The notes below the pieces were generated by a model, which was not told where the DNA came from, ran no database searches, and saw nothing but the letters and a program-made list of their open reading frames with translations. A stretch of 64,000 nt of DNA from Paraburkholderia panacisoli (GTDB lineage Bacteria > Pseudomonadota > Gammaproteobacteria > Burkholderiales > Burkholderiaceae), in the NCBI RefSeq assembly GCF_008369935.1, contig NZ_VTUZ01000008.1:62001-126000 (forward strand), written 5' to 3'. The position numbers and the translations under genes were made by a program. This document shows, piece after piece, positions 8,690 through 16,468 of the stretch. Numbering within the stretch: the stretch's first letter is position 1; every line of letters starts with the position of its first letter.

Positions 8690-9085
8690 ATGAAGCCGCT
8701 CCTTCCCGTCGCCGTTGCACTGGCCCTCGCCTTTGGCAACGCCGCGATGGCTGCCCAGCCTGTCGATGACGCTCCGCCTGCCGACGCGCCCCAGTCCGCC
8801 AATGAACGGGCCGGTCTGCCCGACCTGGAGAAGATCAATCGTCCGGCCGCCCAGGTCAGCTCGAAGGTCGAAATCAACGTGCCGCGCACGCCGAGCTTTT
8901 ACGAGCGCAGCGGCAACGGCACTGAAATCACCGAATACCGCGACAAGGGCAAGCCGGTTGAAATCAACGTGCATTCGAATCTCGGCACGCGCTACCAGAT
9001 GAGCGCGCCGCTCGACACGTCGCCCACCGTGCGCGACAACGGTCACCCAAGCACGCGCTATCCGTCGGTGAATCTGCACTATTGA
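8690..9085 (+). CDS. DUF2782 family small secreted protein
   Basis: A 131-residue protein with a clear signal peptide: Lys at position 2, a hydrophobic core and a cleavage site after AAMA (about residue 21). The mature protein begins with a Pro/Asp/Ala-rich linker, then a compact block (SKVEINVPRTPSFYERSG to KPVEINVHSNLGTRYQM) that resembles the DUF2782 domain (PF11191), known as a small periplasmic protein encoded near polA and thrB in many proteobacteria. Here thrB follows directly, which agrees with this call. Its function is unknown. GGAGA lies about seven bases before the ATG. An alternative view is a plain lineage-specific hypothetical, but the genomic position makes DUF2782 likely. Confidence 0.75.
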   Translation: MKPLLPVAVALALAFGNAAMAAQPVDDAPPADAPQSANERAGLPDLEKINRPAAQVSSKVEINVPRTPSFYERSGNGTEITEYRDKGKPVEINVHSNLGTRYQMSAPLDTSPTVRDNGHPSTRYPSVNLHY

Positions 9086-9268
9086 TGCCTGTCGAGTTGG
9101 CGGCCCGGTGTGGCCGCCGCGCTTCACACCCGATGCGGCCCCGCCCTGCCGCGTTCGCTGCGCGGCCTTGAGCGTCAGCGCTCAACACCGTTTTTCAGCG
9201 CCGCATTTGCCACATATCGCACTGGCCGCATCGCGCCAGCCCGACCAACCTGATCCGACGTTTCCCGC

Positions 9269-10264
9269 ATGGCTGTCTTCACCGCTGTCAACGAACCCCA
9301 ACTAGCAGAATGGATGCGTCACTACGATCTCGGCGATGTCGTCGAGTTTCGTGGCATCTCGTCCGGCATTGAAAACAGCAACTTCTTTCTGACGACGACG
9401 CGCGGCGAATACGTCCTGACGATTTTCGAAAAGCTGACTGCCGGGCAACTGCCGTTTTACCTCAACCTCATGCGCCACCTGGCCGCGCACCGCGTGCCGG
9501 TGCCGGACCCGATGCCGCGCGAGGACGGCGCGCTGTTCGGCATGCTGCTCGGCAAGCCCGCGGCCATCGTGACCAAGCTGGAAGGCGCGCCGGAGTTGTC
9601 GCCCGGCGTCGAGCACTGCATCGAAGTCGGGCAGATGCTGGCGCGCATGCACCTCGCCGGGCGCGACTACACGGGCTATCAGCCGAATCTGCGCAGCCTG
9701 CCGTGGTGGCAGGAAACCGTGCCGACCATCCTGCCGTTTCTGGAAGGCGCGCAGCGCGACCTGCTGTCGTCCGAACTTGCGCATCAGGAGGCCTTCTTCG
9801 CGTCCGCCGATTACGCCGCGCTGCCCGAGGGCCCCTGCCATGCCGATCTGTTTCGCGACAACGCGATGTTCGCGCACGCCGCGCCGGACACCGGCCATGA
9901 GGTGCGCCTCGGCGGATTCTTCGACTTCTATTTCGCCGGTTGCGACAAGTGGCTGTTCGACGTCGCGGTGACGGTCAACGACTGGTGTGTCGACCTCGCC
10001 ACCGGCAAGCTGGACGATGCGCGCACCGAGGCCATGCTGCGCGCCTATCAGACCATGCGCCCGTTCACCCCCGAAGAGAACCGCCATTGGGGCGATATGC
10101 TGCGAGCGGGCGCGTACCGCTTCTGGGTCTCGCGCCTGTATGATTTTCATTTGCCACGCGCGGCCGAGTTGCTCAAGCCGCACGACCCCGGCCATTTCGA
10201 GCGCATTCTGCGCGAACGCCTGTCCGGCGTTGCACATCCAGGCATCCATACCCCATGCAACTGA
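9269..10264 (+). CDS. thrB: Homoserine kinase (ThrB, aminoglycoside-phosphotransferase fold)
   Basis: A 331-residue kinase that phosphorylates L-homoserine with ATP, the step before threonine synthase. It belongs to the APH/choline kinase superfamily version of ThrB found in pseudomonads and Burkholderiaceae, not the GHMP type of E. coli. Visible elements are the glycine-poor P-loop equivalent [15 protein letters not shown], the catalytic-loop motif [12 protein letters not shown] near residue 190 and the metal-binding [18 protein letters not shown] segment near residue 215. The gene overlaps the following membrane-protein gene by ten bases. The preceding DUF2782 gene and nearby polA match the conserved polA/DUF2782/thrB neighbourhood, with a LOG-chromate-amn block lying in between here. 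Confidence 0.95.
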   Translation: MAVFTAVNEPQLAEWMRHYDLGDVVEFRGISSGIENSNFFLTTTRGEYVLTIFEKLTAGQLPFYLNLMRHLAAHRVPVPDPMPREDGALFGMLLGKPAAIVTKLEGAPELSPGVEHCIEVGQMLARMHLAGRDYTGYQPNLRSLPWWQETVPTILPFLEGAQRDLLSSELAHQEAFFASADYAALPEGPCHADLFRDNAMFAHAAPDTGHEVRLGGFFDFYFAGCDKWLFDVAVTVNDWCVDLATGKLDDARTEAMLRAYQTMRPFTPEENRHWGDMLRAGAYRFWVSRLYDFHLPRAAELLKPHDPGHFERILRERLSGVAHPGIHTPCN

Positions 10265-11064
10265 TCGAAGTCCCCGCGAAAACCGGCTACGTGTGGTTCC
10301 GGCAGGGTATCTGGCTGTTCCGCAAGAACCCGCTCGCATTCCTCACGCTGTTCTTCACCTATCTGCTGGTCATGACGCTCGTGTCGCAGATTCCGGTGAT
10401 CGGCGGCGTGCTGCCGCTGGCGTTCATTCCGGGCGTCGCAGTCGGCTTTATGGCGGCGTGCCGCAACACGATCGCCGGCAAGCCGGTGTTCCCGACCATT
10501 CTGGTGGACGGCTTTCACTCGTACGGCCCTGTGGTCGCGAGGCGGCTGCTGGTGCTCGGCGTGCTGTATGTGGTCGCGATGGGGCTCGTGCTGGCCGGCT
10601 CGGCGCTCGCCGACGGCGGCATGCTGCTGAAGGTGATGCTCGGCGGCGGCGGCGCGATGGATCAGGAGGCGATTGCCAACAGCAATATTCCGCTCGCAGT
10701 GATCACGGCCCTCGTGATCTACATTCCGGTGGCCATGATCTTCTGGTTCTCGCCGATTCTCGTCGCGTGGCATGAAGTACCGCCCGTGAAGGCGATGTTC
10801 TTCAGCGTCGTCAGTTGCTGGCGCAATCGTGGCGCGTTCGTCGTGTTCGGCGCGCTGTGGTTCGCCGTTGCGGTAACGGTATCGATCGGCCTGTCGGCGC
10901 TGATGCAGGCGCTAGGCGCGGCCGACTTCGCGTTCGCGATCCTGATGCCCGCCACGATGATCGTCACGACCATGCTGTACTGCTCGTTCTACGCGACTTA
11001 TCGCGGCTGCTTCGGCGTACAAACGCCCACGGCACCGGATCTGCCGACCACGCCGGCTGCTTGA
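10255..11064 (+). CDS. BPSS1780 family membrane protein
   Basis: A 269-residue integral membrane protein with about six predicted hydrophobic segments, beginning with a conserved amphipathic entry [19 protein letters not shown]. It matches the BPSS1780 family, which is widespread in Burkholderiaceae and of unknown function; the fold resembles the DUF975/YciC-type membrane proteins. It starts inside the last codons of thrB (ten-base overlap) and is therefore probably translated from the same mRNA. A GC-rich hairpin with a T-rich tail follows the stop. No catalytic motif is visible and I do not propose a function. Confidence 0.8.
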   Translation: MQLIEVPAKTGYVWFRQGIWLFRKNPLAFLTLFFTYLLVMTLVSQIPVIGGVLPLAFIPGVAVGFMAACRNTIAGKPVFPTILVDGFHSYGPVVARRLLVLGVLYVVAMGLVLAGSALADGGMLLKVMLGGGGAMDQEAIANSNIPLAVITALVIYIPVAMIFWFSPILVAWHEVPPVKAMFFSVVSCWRNRGAFVVFGALWFAVAVTVSIGLSALMQALGAADFAFAILMPATMIVTTMLYCSFYATYRGCFGVQTPTAPDLPTTPAA

Positions 11065-11077
11065 ATGCTGTTCAGGC

Positions 11078-11109
11078 GCGGGCGCCTTTCTGGCGCCCGC
11101 CCTCGTTTT
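11078..11109 (+). terminator. Intrinsic terminator after thrB-BPSS1780
   Basis: A nine-base-pair stem GCGGGCGCC/GGCGCCCGC with a TTTCT loop is followed by CCTCGTTTTC. This is a good candidate for the end of the thrB transcript. Confidence 0.65.
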
Positions 11110-11179
11110 CACGCACGGCGCTCGCCGTCCGCGTTTCGCCCGATCCCCATTAGCGCTCGTCAAGCCGCCGTGAATTGCG

Positions 11180-11195
11180 GCACAATGGTTTGTGC
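11180..11195. promoter_or_regulatory. Candidate OhrR operator upstream of ohrR
   Basis: GCACAA, four bases, TTGTGC is a perfect inverted repeat 38 bases before the ohrR ATG. It shares the ACAAnnGnTTTGTG core with the palindrome in front of ohr, which suggests that OhrR represses its own gene as well as ohr. Confidence 0.6.
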
Positions 11196-11232
11196 GCAAT
11201 CCATTTGCACGCTCTTTTATGCGAGAAGCACC

Positions 11233-11685
11233 ATGACCCAGCGCCCCGCTTTGCCCTTCACGCTCGACGAGCAACTCTGTTTCGCCCTCTATTCGACCTC
11301 GCTTGCCATGACGAAAGCGTACAAGCCGTTGCTCGAGAAACTGGGCCTCACGTATCCGCAATATCTGACGATGCTGGTGCTGTGGGAGGGCGACGACGTC
11401 ACCGTCAAGGACATGGCCGCGCGCCTGAATCTCGACTCGGCGACGGTCACGCCGCTGCTCAAGCGCCTCGAAACGCAAGGCCTGCTGGAGCGCGTACGTG
11501 GCGTCGACGATGAGCGGCTCGTCTATATCCGGCTCACCAAGGCCGGTACGGCACTCAAGCGCCAAGCGCGCGAAGTGCCCGCGGAAATCCTCTGCGCAAC
11601 CCAGCAGACGCCGGAATTCCTGCTGCGTCTGCGCGACGACCTGACCCGCCTGCGCGGCACGCTCAACGACTACATGGATCACTAG
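11233..11685 (+). CDS. ohrR: OhrR, organic-peroxide-sensing MarR-family repressor (2-Cys type)
   Basis: A 150-residue winged-helix regulator of the MarR family. The peroxide-reactive cysteine is at position 16 (DEQLCFALYS), as in known OhrR proteins, and a second cysteine at 121 (EILCATQQT) allows the disulphide-switch mechanism of the 2-Cys Xanthomonas type. The recognition helix region is LNLDSATVTPLLKRLETQGLL, followed by the wing with the DDER motif. When organic hydroperoxides oxidise Cys16 the protein should leave its operator and free ohr. I chose the ATG at 11233 because the residue numbering then matches the family; the open frame continues upstream without conserved sequence. ohr lies 195 bases downstream on the same strand. 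Confidence 0.93.
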   Translation: MTQRPALPFTLDEQLCFALYSTSLAMTKAYKPLLEKLGLTYPQYLTMLVLWEGDDVTVKDMAARLNLDSATVTPLLKRLETQGLLERVRGVDDERLVYIRLTKAGTALKRQAREVPAEILCATQQTPEFLLRLRDDLTRLRGTLNDYMDH

Positions 11686-11738
11686 CCGGCCGGCCTGCCG
11701 CAAAAAGCAAGCTATCGTGCCGATACAAAAATTAGTTT

Positions 11739-11759
11739 GCACACAAATGATTTGTGTAC
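11739..11759. promoter_or_regulatory. OhrR operator overlapping the ohr promoter
   Basis: ACACAAA, TGA, TTTGTGT (11741-11757) is a perfect 7-3-7 palindrome, bordered by a further complementary G/C pair. A -10-like TACTAT begins at its right end (11757-11762). A repressor bound here would block the ohr promoter. The same core occurs before ohrR. Confidence 0.7.
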
Positions 11760-11880
11760 TATCTTAACGACATGCCGCTCCTATAGCGCACCGCCAGAAC
11801 GGCGGCAAGCAAACGGCGGCAAGCATGCAGACCCTGACAACCGCAGTCGATCCAGGACAACCCAGACAAGGAGCAACACC

Positions 11881-12300
11881 ATGAACATCCTCTACAAAGC
11901 AAGCGCAACGAGCACCGGTGGCCGCGACGGCCGCGCCGTATCGTCGGACAATGCGTTGGACGTCAAGCTGGCCGCACCGCGTGAACTGGGCGGCAACGGC
12001 GCAGCGGGCACCAATCCGGAACAGCTGTTCGCGGCTGGCTACTCGGCGTGTTTCCTGAGCGCGATGAAATTCGTCGCCGGCCAGAAAAAGCAGACTTTGC
12101 CGGTCGACACCCAAGTGACCGCGGACGTGGGCATCGGTCCGAACGACAACGGCGGCTTCGCGCTCGACATCGACCTGCGCATCTCGCTGCCGGGCCTGCC
12201 CGCTGACGCGGCCAAGGAACTGGTCGACGCGGCGCATCAGGTGTGCCCGTATTCGAACGCGACTCGCAACAACGTCGCGGTGCGTCTGCAAGTTGCGTAA
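11881..12300 (+). CDS. ohr: Organic hydroperoxide resistance protein Ohr
   Basis: A 139-residue thiol peroxidase of the Ohr/OsmC superfamily that reduces organic hydroperoxides, probably using lipoylated partner proteins. The two reactive cysteines are present: Cys57 in AGYSACFLSA (peroxidatic) and Cys122 in HQVCPYSNATR (resolving). The N-terminal NPEQLFAAGY element is typical. AAGGAG sits seven bases before the ATG. The gene follows ohrR, the peroxide-sensing repressor, and a perfect palindrome covers its promoter, so induction by organic peroxides is expected. The spacing of the two cysteines fits Ohr more than OsmC. Confidence 0.96.
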   Translation: MNILYKASATSTGGRDGRAVSSDNALDVKLAAPRELGGNGAAGTNPEQLFAAGYSACFLSAMKFVAGQKKQTLPVDTQVTADVGIGPNDNGGFALDIDLRISLPGLPADAAKELVDAAHQVCPYSNATRNNVAVRLQVA

Positions 12301-12365
12301 GCGGCAGTGTCGATGAAGCACCGATGAATCGCCGCAGCGGCGCGGCAGAACCGCCGCCCGCCGCG

Positions 12366-12410
12366 ACCAGCGCCCGGACCCTGCACAATAGGGGCGGGCG
12401 CTGGTCCATT
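12366..12410 (+). terminator. Hairpin after ohr, probable terminator
   Basis: ACCAGCGCCCG (12366-12376) and CGGGCGCTGGT (12395-12405) form an exact 11-base-pair stem with an 18-base loop, followed by CCATTTG. The T-run is short. It separates ohr from the photolyase gene. Confidence 0.5.
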
Positions 12411-12508
12411 TGTGGACGCGGCACGCAATCTGCGACACCGGTCCGCACCGCCATCGCTTGCATCCTGCAACCTGCGGCGGCAAACCCCTCACCCCACCGC
12501 CCCCCTCG

Positions 12509-14008
12509 ATGACACGCGTCCGACGCCTGAACGACACCTTCGACACCGGCCTGGTCTGGTTTCGCCGCGACCTGCGCAGCACGGACCACGCCGCGCTCTA
12601 CTACGCGCTCAAACATTGCGAGCGCGTCTGGTGCACGTTCGTGTTCGATACGACGATCCTGCAACCGCTCGTCGACGCCTGGCAGGCCCGCCATCCGGAC
12701 ACCCAGGTGCGGGACCGCCGCATCGAATTCATTCTCGCGGCGCTGCGCGAACTGGATGACGCATTGCGCGCAAACGGCGGCGGCCTGATCGTGCTGTACG
12801 GCGATCCAGCCGACCTCGTGCCCAAGCTCGCCGATGAACTCGGCGTCGAAGCGGTATTCGCGAATCACGATTACGAGCCGGTCGCGATCGAGCGCGACGA
12901 GACAGTGCATCAGCGGCTCGCCGAAGCCGGGCGCCAGTGGCTGACGTTCAAAGATCAGGTGATTTTCGAGCGCAACGAAATATTGACCGGCCAAGGCAAG
13001 CCGTTCACCGTGTTCACCCCGTACAAGAACGCGTGGCTCAAGCAGGTGACAGCTTTCGATCTGAAGCCGTATCCGGTGGAAACCTACGCGAAGCACCTGG
13101 AAGCTCCGCCGCCGAAGCTGAACCGCCAGTTGCCGACGCTCGATCAACTCGGCTTCGCGCCGAGCAACCTCGCGGAGTTGGAGATGCCCACGGGCATGAG
13201 CGGCGCGCAACGTCTGCTCGACGACTTCACCACCCGCATCGAGAGCTACGCGGAGCGGCGCGACTTCCCCGCCGCCAGGGGCCCGAGCTATCTGTCGATG
13301 CATCTGCGCTTTGGCACGGTTTCGATCCGCACGCTCGCGCGCCTCGCCCACGAGATGTCGTTGCAGCCCGACGGACATGGTGCGGCCATCTGGCTGTCGG
13401 AACTCATCTGGCGGGATTTCTACTTCATGATCCTCGCGCACCATCCGCGCCTGGCGAGCGGCGCGTCGTTCAAGGAAGAGTACGACCGGCTGCGCTGGGA
13501 ACGAGGCCCGGAGGCCGACGAGGCATTCGCCGCGTGGTGCGATGGCCGCACCGGCTACCCGCTCGTCGATGCCGCGATGCTGCAACTGAACCGCACTGGC
13601 TATATGCACAACCGTCTGCGGATGGTGACGGCGAGCTTTCTGGTGAAGGATCTGGGCGTGGACTGGCGGCTCGGCGAGCGCTACTTCGCCGAACAACTGA
13701 ATGACTTCGACTTTTCGGCGAATAACGGTGGCTGGCAGTGGGCGGCGTCGACGGGATGCGACGCGCAGCCGTATTTCCGGATCTTCAACCCGATCAAGCA
13801 ATCCGAGAAATTCGATCCCGAGGGTCGCTTCATCAAACGCTATTTGCCCGAACTTGCGAAGCTGCCGGCCAAATGGATTCACGCGCCGTGGCTGGCCGGC
13901 GCCGAGCGGCTCGCGGAATTCGATGTGGAGTTGGGTAAGGACTATCCAGAGCCAATTGTCGATCACGCCGAAGCGCGCGCACGCACGCTGGCCCGTTTCG
14001 GAAAGTGA
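12509..14008 (+). CDS. phrB: Deoxyribodipyrimidine photo-lyase (CPD photolyase, class I)
   Basis: A 499-residue light-driven repair enzyme that splits cyclobutane pyrimidine dimers. The N-terminal antenna-binding alpha/beta domain begins with TGLVWFRRDLRSTDHAALYY; the C-terminal FAD-binding helical domain contains GRTGYPLVDAAMLQLNRTGYMHNRLRM and the signature GWQWAASTGCDAQPYFRIFNP region near residues 410-430. These are hallmarks of class I photolyases rather than cryptochrome-DASH proteins. I chose the ATG at 12509, 33 codons into the open frame, since the conserved domain begins about 13 residues later and the upstream part is low-complexity. A decayed tspO lies just downstream, matching the common photolyase-tspO neighbourhood of light- and stress-related genes. 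Confidence 0.94.
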   Translation: MTRVRRLNDTFDTGLVWFRRDLRSTDHAALYYALKHCERVWCTFVFDTTILQPLVDAWQARHPDTQVRDRRIEFILAALRELDDALRANGGGLIVLYGDPADLVPKLADELGVEAVFANHDYEPVAIERDETVHQRLAEAGRQWLTFKDQVIFERNEILTGQGKPFTVFTPYKNAWLKQVTAFDLKPYPVETYAKHLEAPPPKLNRQLPTLDQLGFAPSNLAELEMPTGMSGAQRLLDDFTTRIESYAERRDFPAARGPSYLSMHLRFGTVSIRTLARLAHEMSLQPDGHGAAIWLSELIWRDFYFMILAHHPRLASGASFKEEYDRLRWERGPEADEAFAAWCDGRTGYPLVDAAMLQLNRTGYMHNRLRMVTASFLVKDLGVDWRLGERYFAEQLNDFDFSANNGGWQWAASTGCDAQPYFRIFNPIKQSEKFDPEGRFIKRYLPELAKLPAKWIHAPWLAGAERLAEFDVELGKDYPEPIVDHAEARARTLARFGK

Positions 14009-14055
14009 GCGCTCGCTTACCTCATTTGATCGGAAACGTCAGAGGAAATGAAGAC

Positions 14056-14520
14056 ATGAAAAGGCGCCGCTTGCCGTCGCCGCTGGTGTTCTGTTTTTGA
14101 CGCTGCCGGCCGCGTTCGCCGCGAGCCCCTTTCTGCCAGATGTCTGGTACACGGCGCCTGCAAAAGCGCGCGTTCAACCGCCGAACTGGGTGTTTTCCCC
14201 GGCTTGGGCAGTGCTCTATGAGCTGATGGCGATTTCCGCGTAGCGCGTGTGGAAACGAAAAGGCCTGAGCGCCGCGATCGTCTTGTGGGTCGTTCAGTTG
14301 CTGTTCAACGCAGCGTGGGATGTGGCTGTTTTTCGGCCTGCATCGGCTTGGCGTGGCGCCGGCCGATATCGTCATCCAGCTGGTTTTGATCGTCGCGCTG
14401 ACGTTTGCATTCTGGCGACGGGACCGCTGGGCAGGCGCACTGCTGGTGCCCTATGTCGCTTGGGTGGCGTTCGCCGCAGTGCTGAAACACGCCCTGTGGC
14501 AATTGAATCCGGCTTTCTGA
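14056..14520 (+). pseudogene. TspO/MBR family protein, decayed by three lesions
   Basis: Translation in pieces recovers a TspO/translocator-like membrane protein. The frame read from 14088 gives VLFLTLPAAFAA and later PPNWVFSPAWAVLYELM, the classic TspO start of transmembrane 2. It then meets a TAG at about 14240 in the context ISA-stop-RVW, where the family has Trp (a TGG to TAG change), continues as KRKGLSAAIVLWVVQLLFNAAW, and must shift by one base near 14315 to give WLFFGLHRLGVA through to the end KHALWQLNPAF. The likely ATG at 14056 is also out of frame with the body; restoring one A in the following A-run would give MKKAPLAVAAG. So there are two frameshifts and one stop. TspO proteins bind tetrapyrroles and affect stress and pigment regulation; this copy should be non-functional. 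Confidence 0.82.
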
Positions 14521-14610
14521 AGCCAGCGTGAACACTTCTCGATGACAGCTTGGGCGCATCGCCCCGAACACCGGCGTTTCACTACGCGCCGATGTCTTAG
14601 CTTGCTCAGC

Positions 14611-14787
14611 TTAGTGCTGGCTCATCCACGACGGTTGGCGGACATTGACGTCACGGTCCAGCTTGCGCATGCGGAATTCGAGATCGTACAGATCGGTAGC
14701 CTCGGCCAGGTAGGCGTCAGCGCGTTCTTTCGCGAGTTGGTCGGGCGACTTGGTCAGAAGCAGAAACAGGCGGCTAAGCAGGTACAT
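14611..14787 (-). CDS. DUF3563 family mini-protein
   Basis: A 58-residue protein. After a short hydrophobic start (MYLLSRLFLLL) comes the charged block AKERADAYLAEATDLYDLEF and RMRKLDRD, which is the pattern of the DUF3563 family found mostly in Burkholderiaceae. Function is unknown. I chose the ATG at 14787 because GAGG lies six bases upstream; an in-frame TTG at 14802 would add five residues. The promoter upstream has a consensus -10 set among inverted repeats, so expression is probably tightly controlled. No operon partner: the pseudogene downstream is convergent. Confidence 0.75.
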   Translation of the reverse strand: MYLLSRLFLLLTKSPDQLAKERADAYLAEATDLYDLEFRMRKLDRDVNVRQPSWMSQH

Positions 14788-14810
14788 GGTGAACCTCGGC
14801 AATGAATGTA

Positions 14811-14865
14811 GGCGCTAACGCCTAGGGATAACCCGCATTATAGGGAAAACCCTAGTATCACGCCA
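14811..14865 (-). promoter_or_regulatory. Promoter of the DUF3563 gene with clustered inverted repeats
   Basis: On the minus strand a perfect -10 box TATAAT lies at 14842-14837 with a weak -35 (TGGCGT) 17 bases upstream. Between them is TAGGGTTTTCCCTA (14854-14841), an exact inverted repeat. Just downstream is GGGTTATCCC (14834-14825), and after it GGCGTTAGCGCC (14822-14811). The first two share the GGGTTnTCCC core with centres 18 bases apart. This looks like a doubled operator over a strong promoter. Confidence 0.6.
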
Positions 14866-14905
14866 CTGTTCATTTCGAAGTGTTGCTCCAATCTCGCCGT
14901 CAGCC

Positions 14906-16090
14906 TCAAGAAGCCGCAGCGGCGGCGCTTTCAGCGGTCCGGCTGGCGCCTGTGCGGCGTTGATGCTTGAAGAATTCCCACACCATCGCACTGGCGTCCG
15001 GACCTTTGGCGGAGTGAAACGGCACGGCGTCGTCGCCGCCGCTCCAGGCATGGGCGAGCCCCTGCACGCGGCACAGACGCACCACGCGCCGCCCGCTGCG
15101 CACGTGATCGCGCGTCACCACCCCGCCCTTGCGTTCTTCCCGCACTTCGCCGGATTTACGGGCGCCCTTAGCGTCGACGATCCGATTCAGGCGGAGAAAT
15201 TGCACCGCCAACTGGTCCGCATTGACCGGCGCGACCACGTGATCGGCGTCGCCGTGGATGATGAGCGCCGGCATGCCGGGGTAGTTGGCCACGTCGACCA
15301 CCTCGTCGGCGAGCGCGACCGGCTCGCGGCGAGCGCCGCGTCGCATCACGTCCATCGCGGTAATGCCCGAGCGGGCTTCGCCGAGAGCAGGGCCGGAATG
15401 CAGCGCGACTGCGGCGAAATGTCCCGGATATTTGACGGCCAGAAGCCCCGTCAGACCCGCCCCGGCGGAAATTCCGGCGACATACACGCGCTCGGGATCG
15501 AATCCGTGCTCCGCCACCAGCGCATCGACCAGCGACACCACCGCGAGCGCCTCGGCCCCGCCGGCGGTTTCACCCGCGTCGTACCAGTGCCAGCAGCGGT
15601 GCGAGTGCGCGTGTTTCGACTGCTCCGGATAAACCACCGCAAAACCGTAGCGATCCGCCAGCACGTTCATCCGCGTGCCTTCGGCAAATTCGTCGATCGA
15701 TTGCGTGCAGCCGTGGAGCATCACGACCAGCGGCATCGCCTCGAGCGCATGACCCGACGGGACATACAAACCGTATTGAAGATGATTGACGAGCCGCCCC
15801 GGCGCTGCCGGCGCGGAATGGAACGAGCGGGTCCACGAACCGTTGGTCCACGCCGACGCGCGCGGGCGCACCCGCGACTCGCGGGCGGCGGTGCGCGGCA
15901 CCTCGCGCTTCACAGGGGTGCGCAGCGCAGCCGCCGGCTTGACCGGATGGACCTTGGCGGACGGCTTGATGGTGGCGGCTCGCGGCGGCCGCGCCGTGAT
16001 GCGCTTGGTGGTTTTTTGGGCGTGCTCGGTTTGAATGGCGAGCAGGCGCTTCAGACCGCGCAGCCAGATTTTCGATAGACTTTTTGCCAT
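14906..16090 (-). CDS. PHB depolymerase family (alpha/beta-hydrolase) esterase
   Basis: A 394-residue serine hydrolase of the PHB-depolymerase/LpqC type (PF10503). The oxyanion region is PLVVMLHGCTQS (His126-Gly127-Cys128), the nucleophile elbow is AGISAGAG with Ser208, and the catalytic His is expected in VQGLAHAWSGG near the C-terminus. Between residues 20 and 90 there is a Lys/Arg/Pro-rich linker, unusual for the catalytic domain and possibly a polymer- or nucleic-acid-contacting tail. No clear signal peptide is visible from the ATG at 16090, so it may act on intracellular PHB or on other esters. The start is supported by GAGG about ten bases upstream and by loss of plausible sequence beyond it. 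A perfect palindrome overlaps its predicted promoter. Confidence 0.85.
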   Translation of the reverse strand: MAKSLSKIWLRGLKRLLAIQTEHAQKTTKRITARPPRAATIKPSAKVHPVKPAAALRTPVKREVPRTAARESRVRPRASAWTNGSWTRSFHSAPAAPGRLVNHLQYGLYVPSGHALEAMPLVVMLHGCTQSIDEFAEGTRMNVLADRYGFAVVYPEQSKHAHSHRCWHWYDAGETAGGAEALAVVSLVDALVAEHGFDPERVYVAGISAGAGLTGLLAVKYPGHFAAVALHSGPALGEARSGITAMDVMRRGARREPVALADEVVDVANYPGMPALIIHGDADHVVAPVNADQLAVQFLRLNRIVDAKGARKSGEVREERKGGVVTRDHVRSGRRVVRLCRVQGLAHAWSGGDDAVPFHSAKGPDASAMVWEFFKHQRRTGASRTAESAAAAAS

Positions 16091-16129
16091 CGGCGAATGA
16101 CCTCGCAAAAAGGGACAGGGTTGTTCGAT

Positions 16130-16164
16130 AAAATACGCAGCGATGTTTCTTGTGCAATGCACAA
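16130..16164 (-). promoter_or_regulatory. Promoter and palindromic operator of the esterase gene
   Basis: TTGTGCA, one base, TGCACAA (16150-16164) is a perfect palindrome. On the minus strand its inner TTGCAC (16157-16152) can serve as -35, followed after 16 bases by TATTTT (16135-16130). A repressor such as the polyhydroxyalkanoate regulator PhaR, which recognises TGC/GCA palindromes, is a reasonable guess given the target gene, but this is inference. Confidence 0.5.
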
Positions 16165-16468
16165 TAACATCAATCCGCATGCGATGCTGGCGTCCTGGAA
16201 AGGCACCCAAATCTAAATTTCCGCTGGGCGAGCCTCGAGGCTGCCGTGACGTCAAACGGCTGCAAGCCCGTTCGCGAGCCAATGTCTGCTGGCCGGCTCG
16301 GCGGCCAAATTGCGTCGCGCGCGGCGAGACCGCAGTGCCACACCCGTCTATACTGGCGGTTGAATCAATGGATGCGCGGGCCTACGCAGTCGACGCTTCG
16401 CGCCGTGCGCGCGTTGATTTCTTCACCAACCTGATGCTACGCGACCTGGGGTCGCATTTACTCCTGCC
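16165..16468. other. Intergenic stretch between divergent genes, no gene seen
   Basis: About 300 bases between the esterase promoter and the PAP2 gene. A short open frame runs across it on the plus strand, but it continues out of frame into the PAP2 gene and shows no recognisable domain. No hairpin or clear promoter could be assigned. Confidence 0.5.

Noticed and set aside
12410..12508. A longer N-terminus for the photolyase
   Set aside because: The added residues are Pro/His-rich and include the end of the post-ohr hairpin region; the conserved domain starts after the ATG at 12509.
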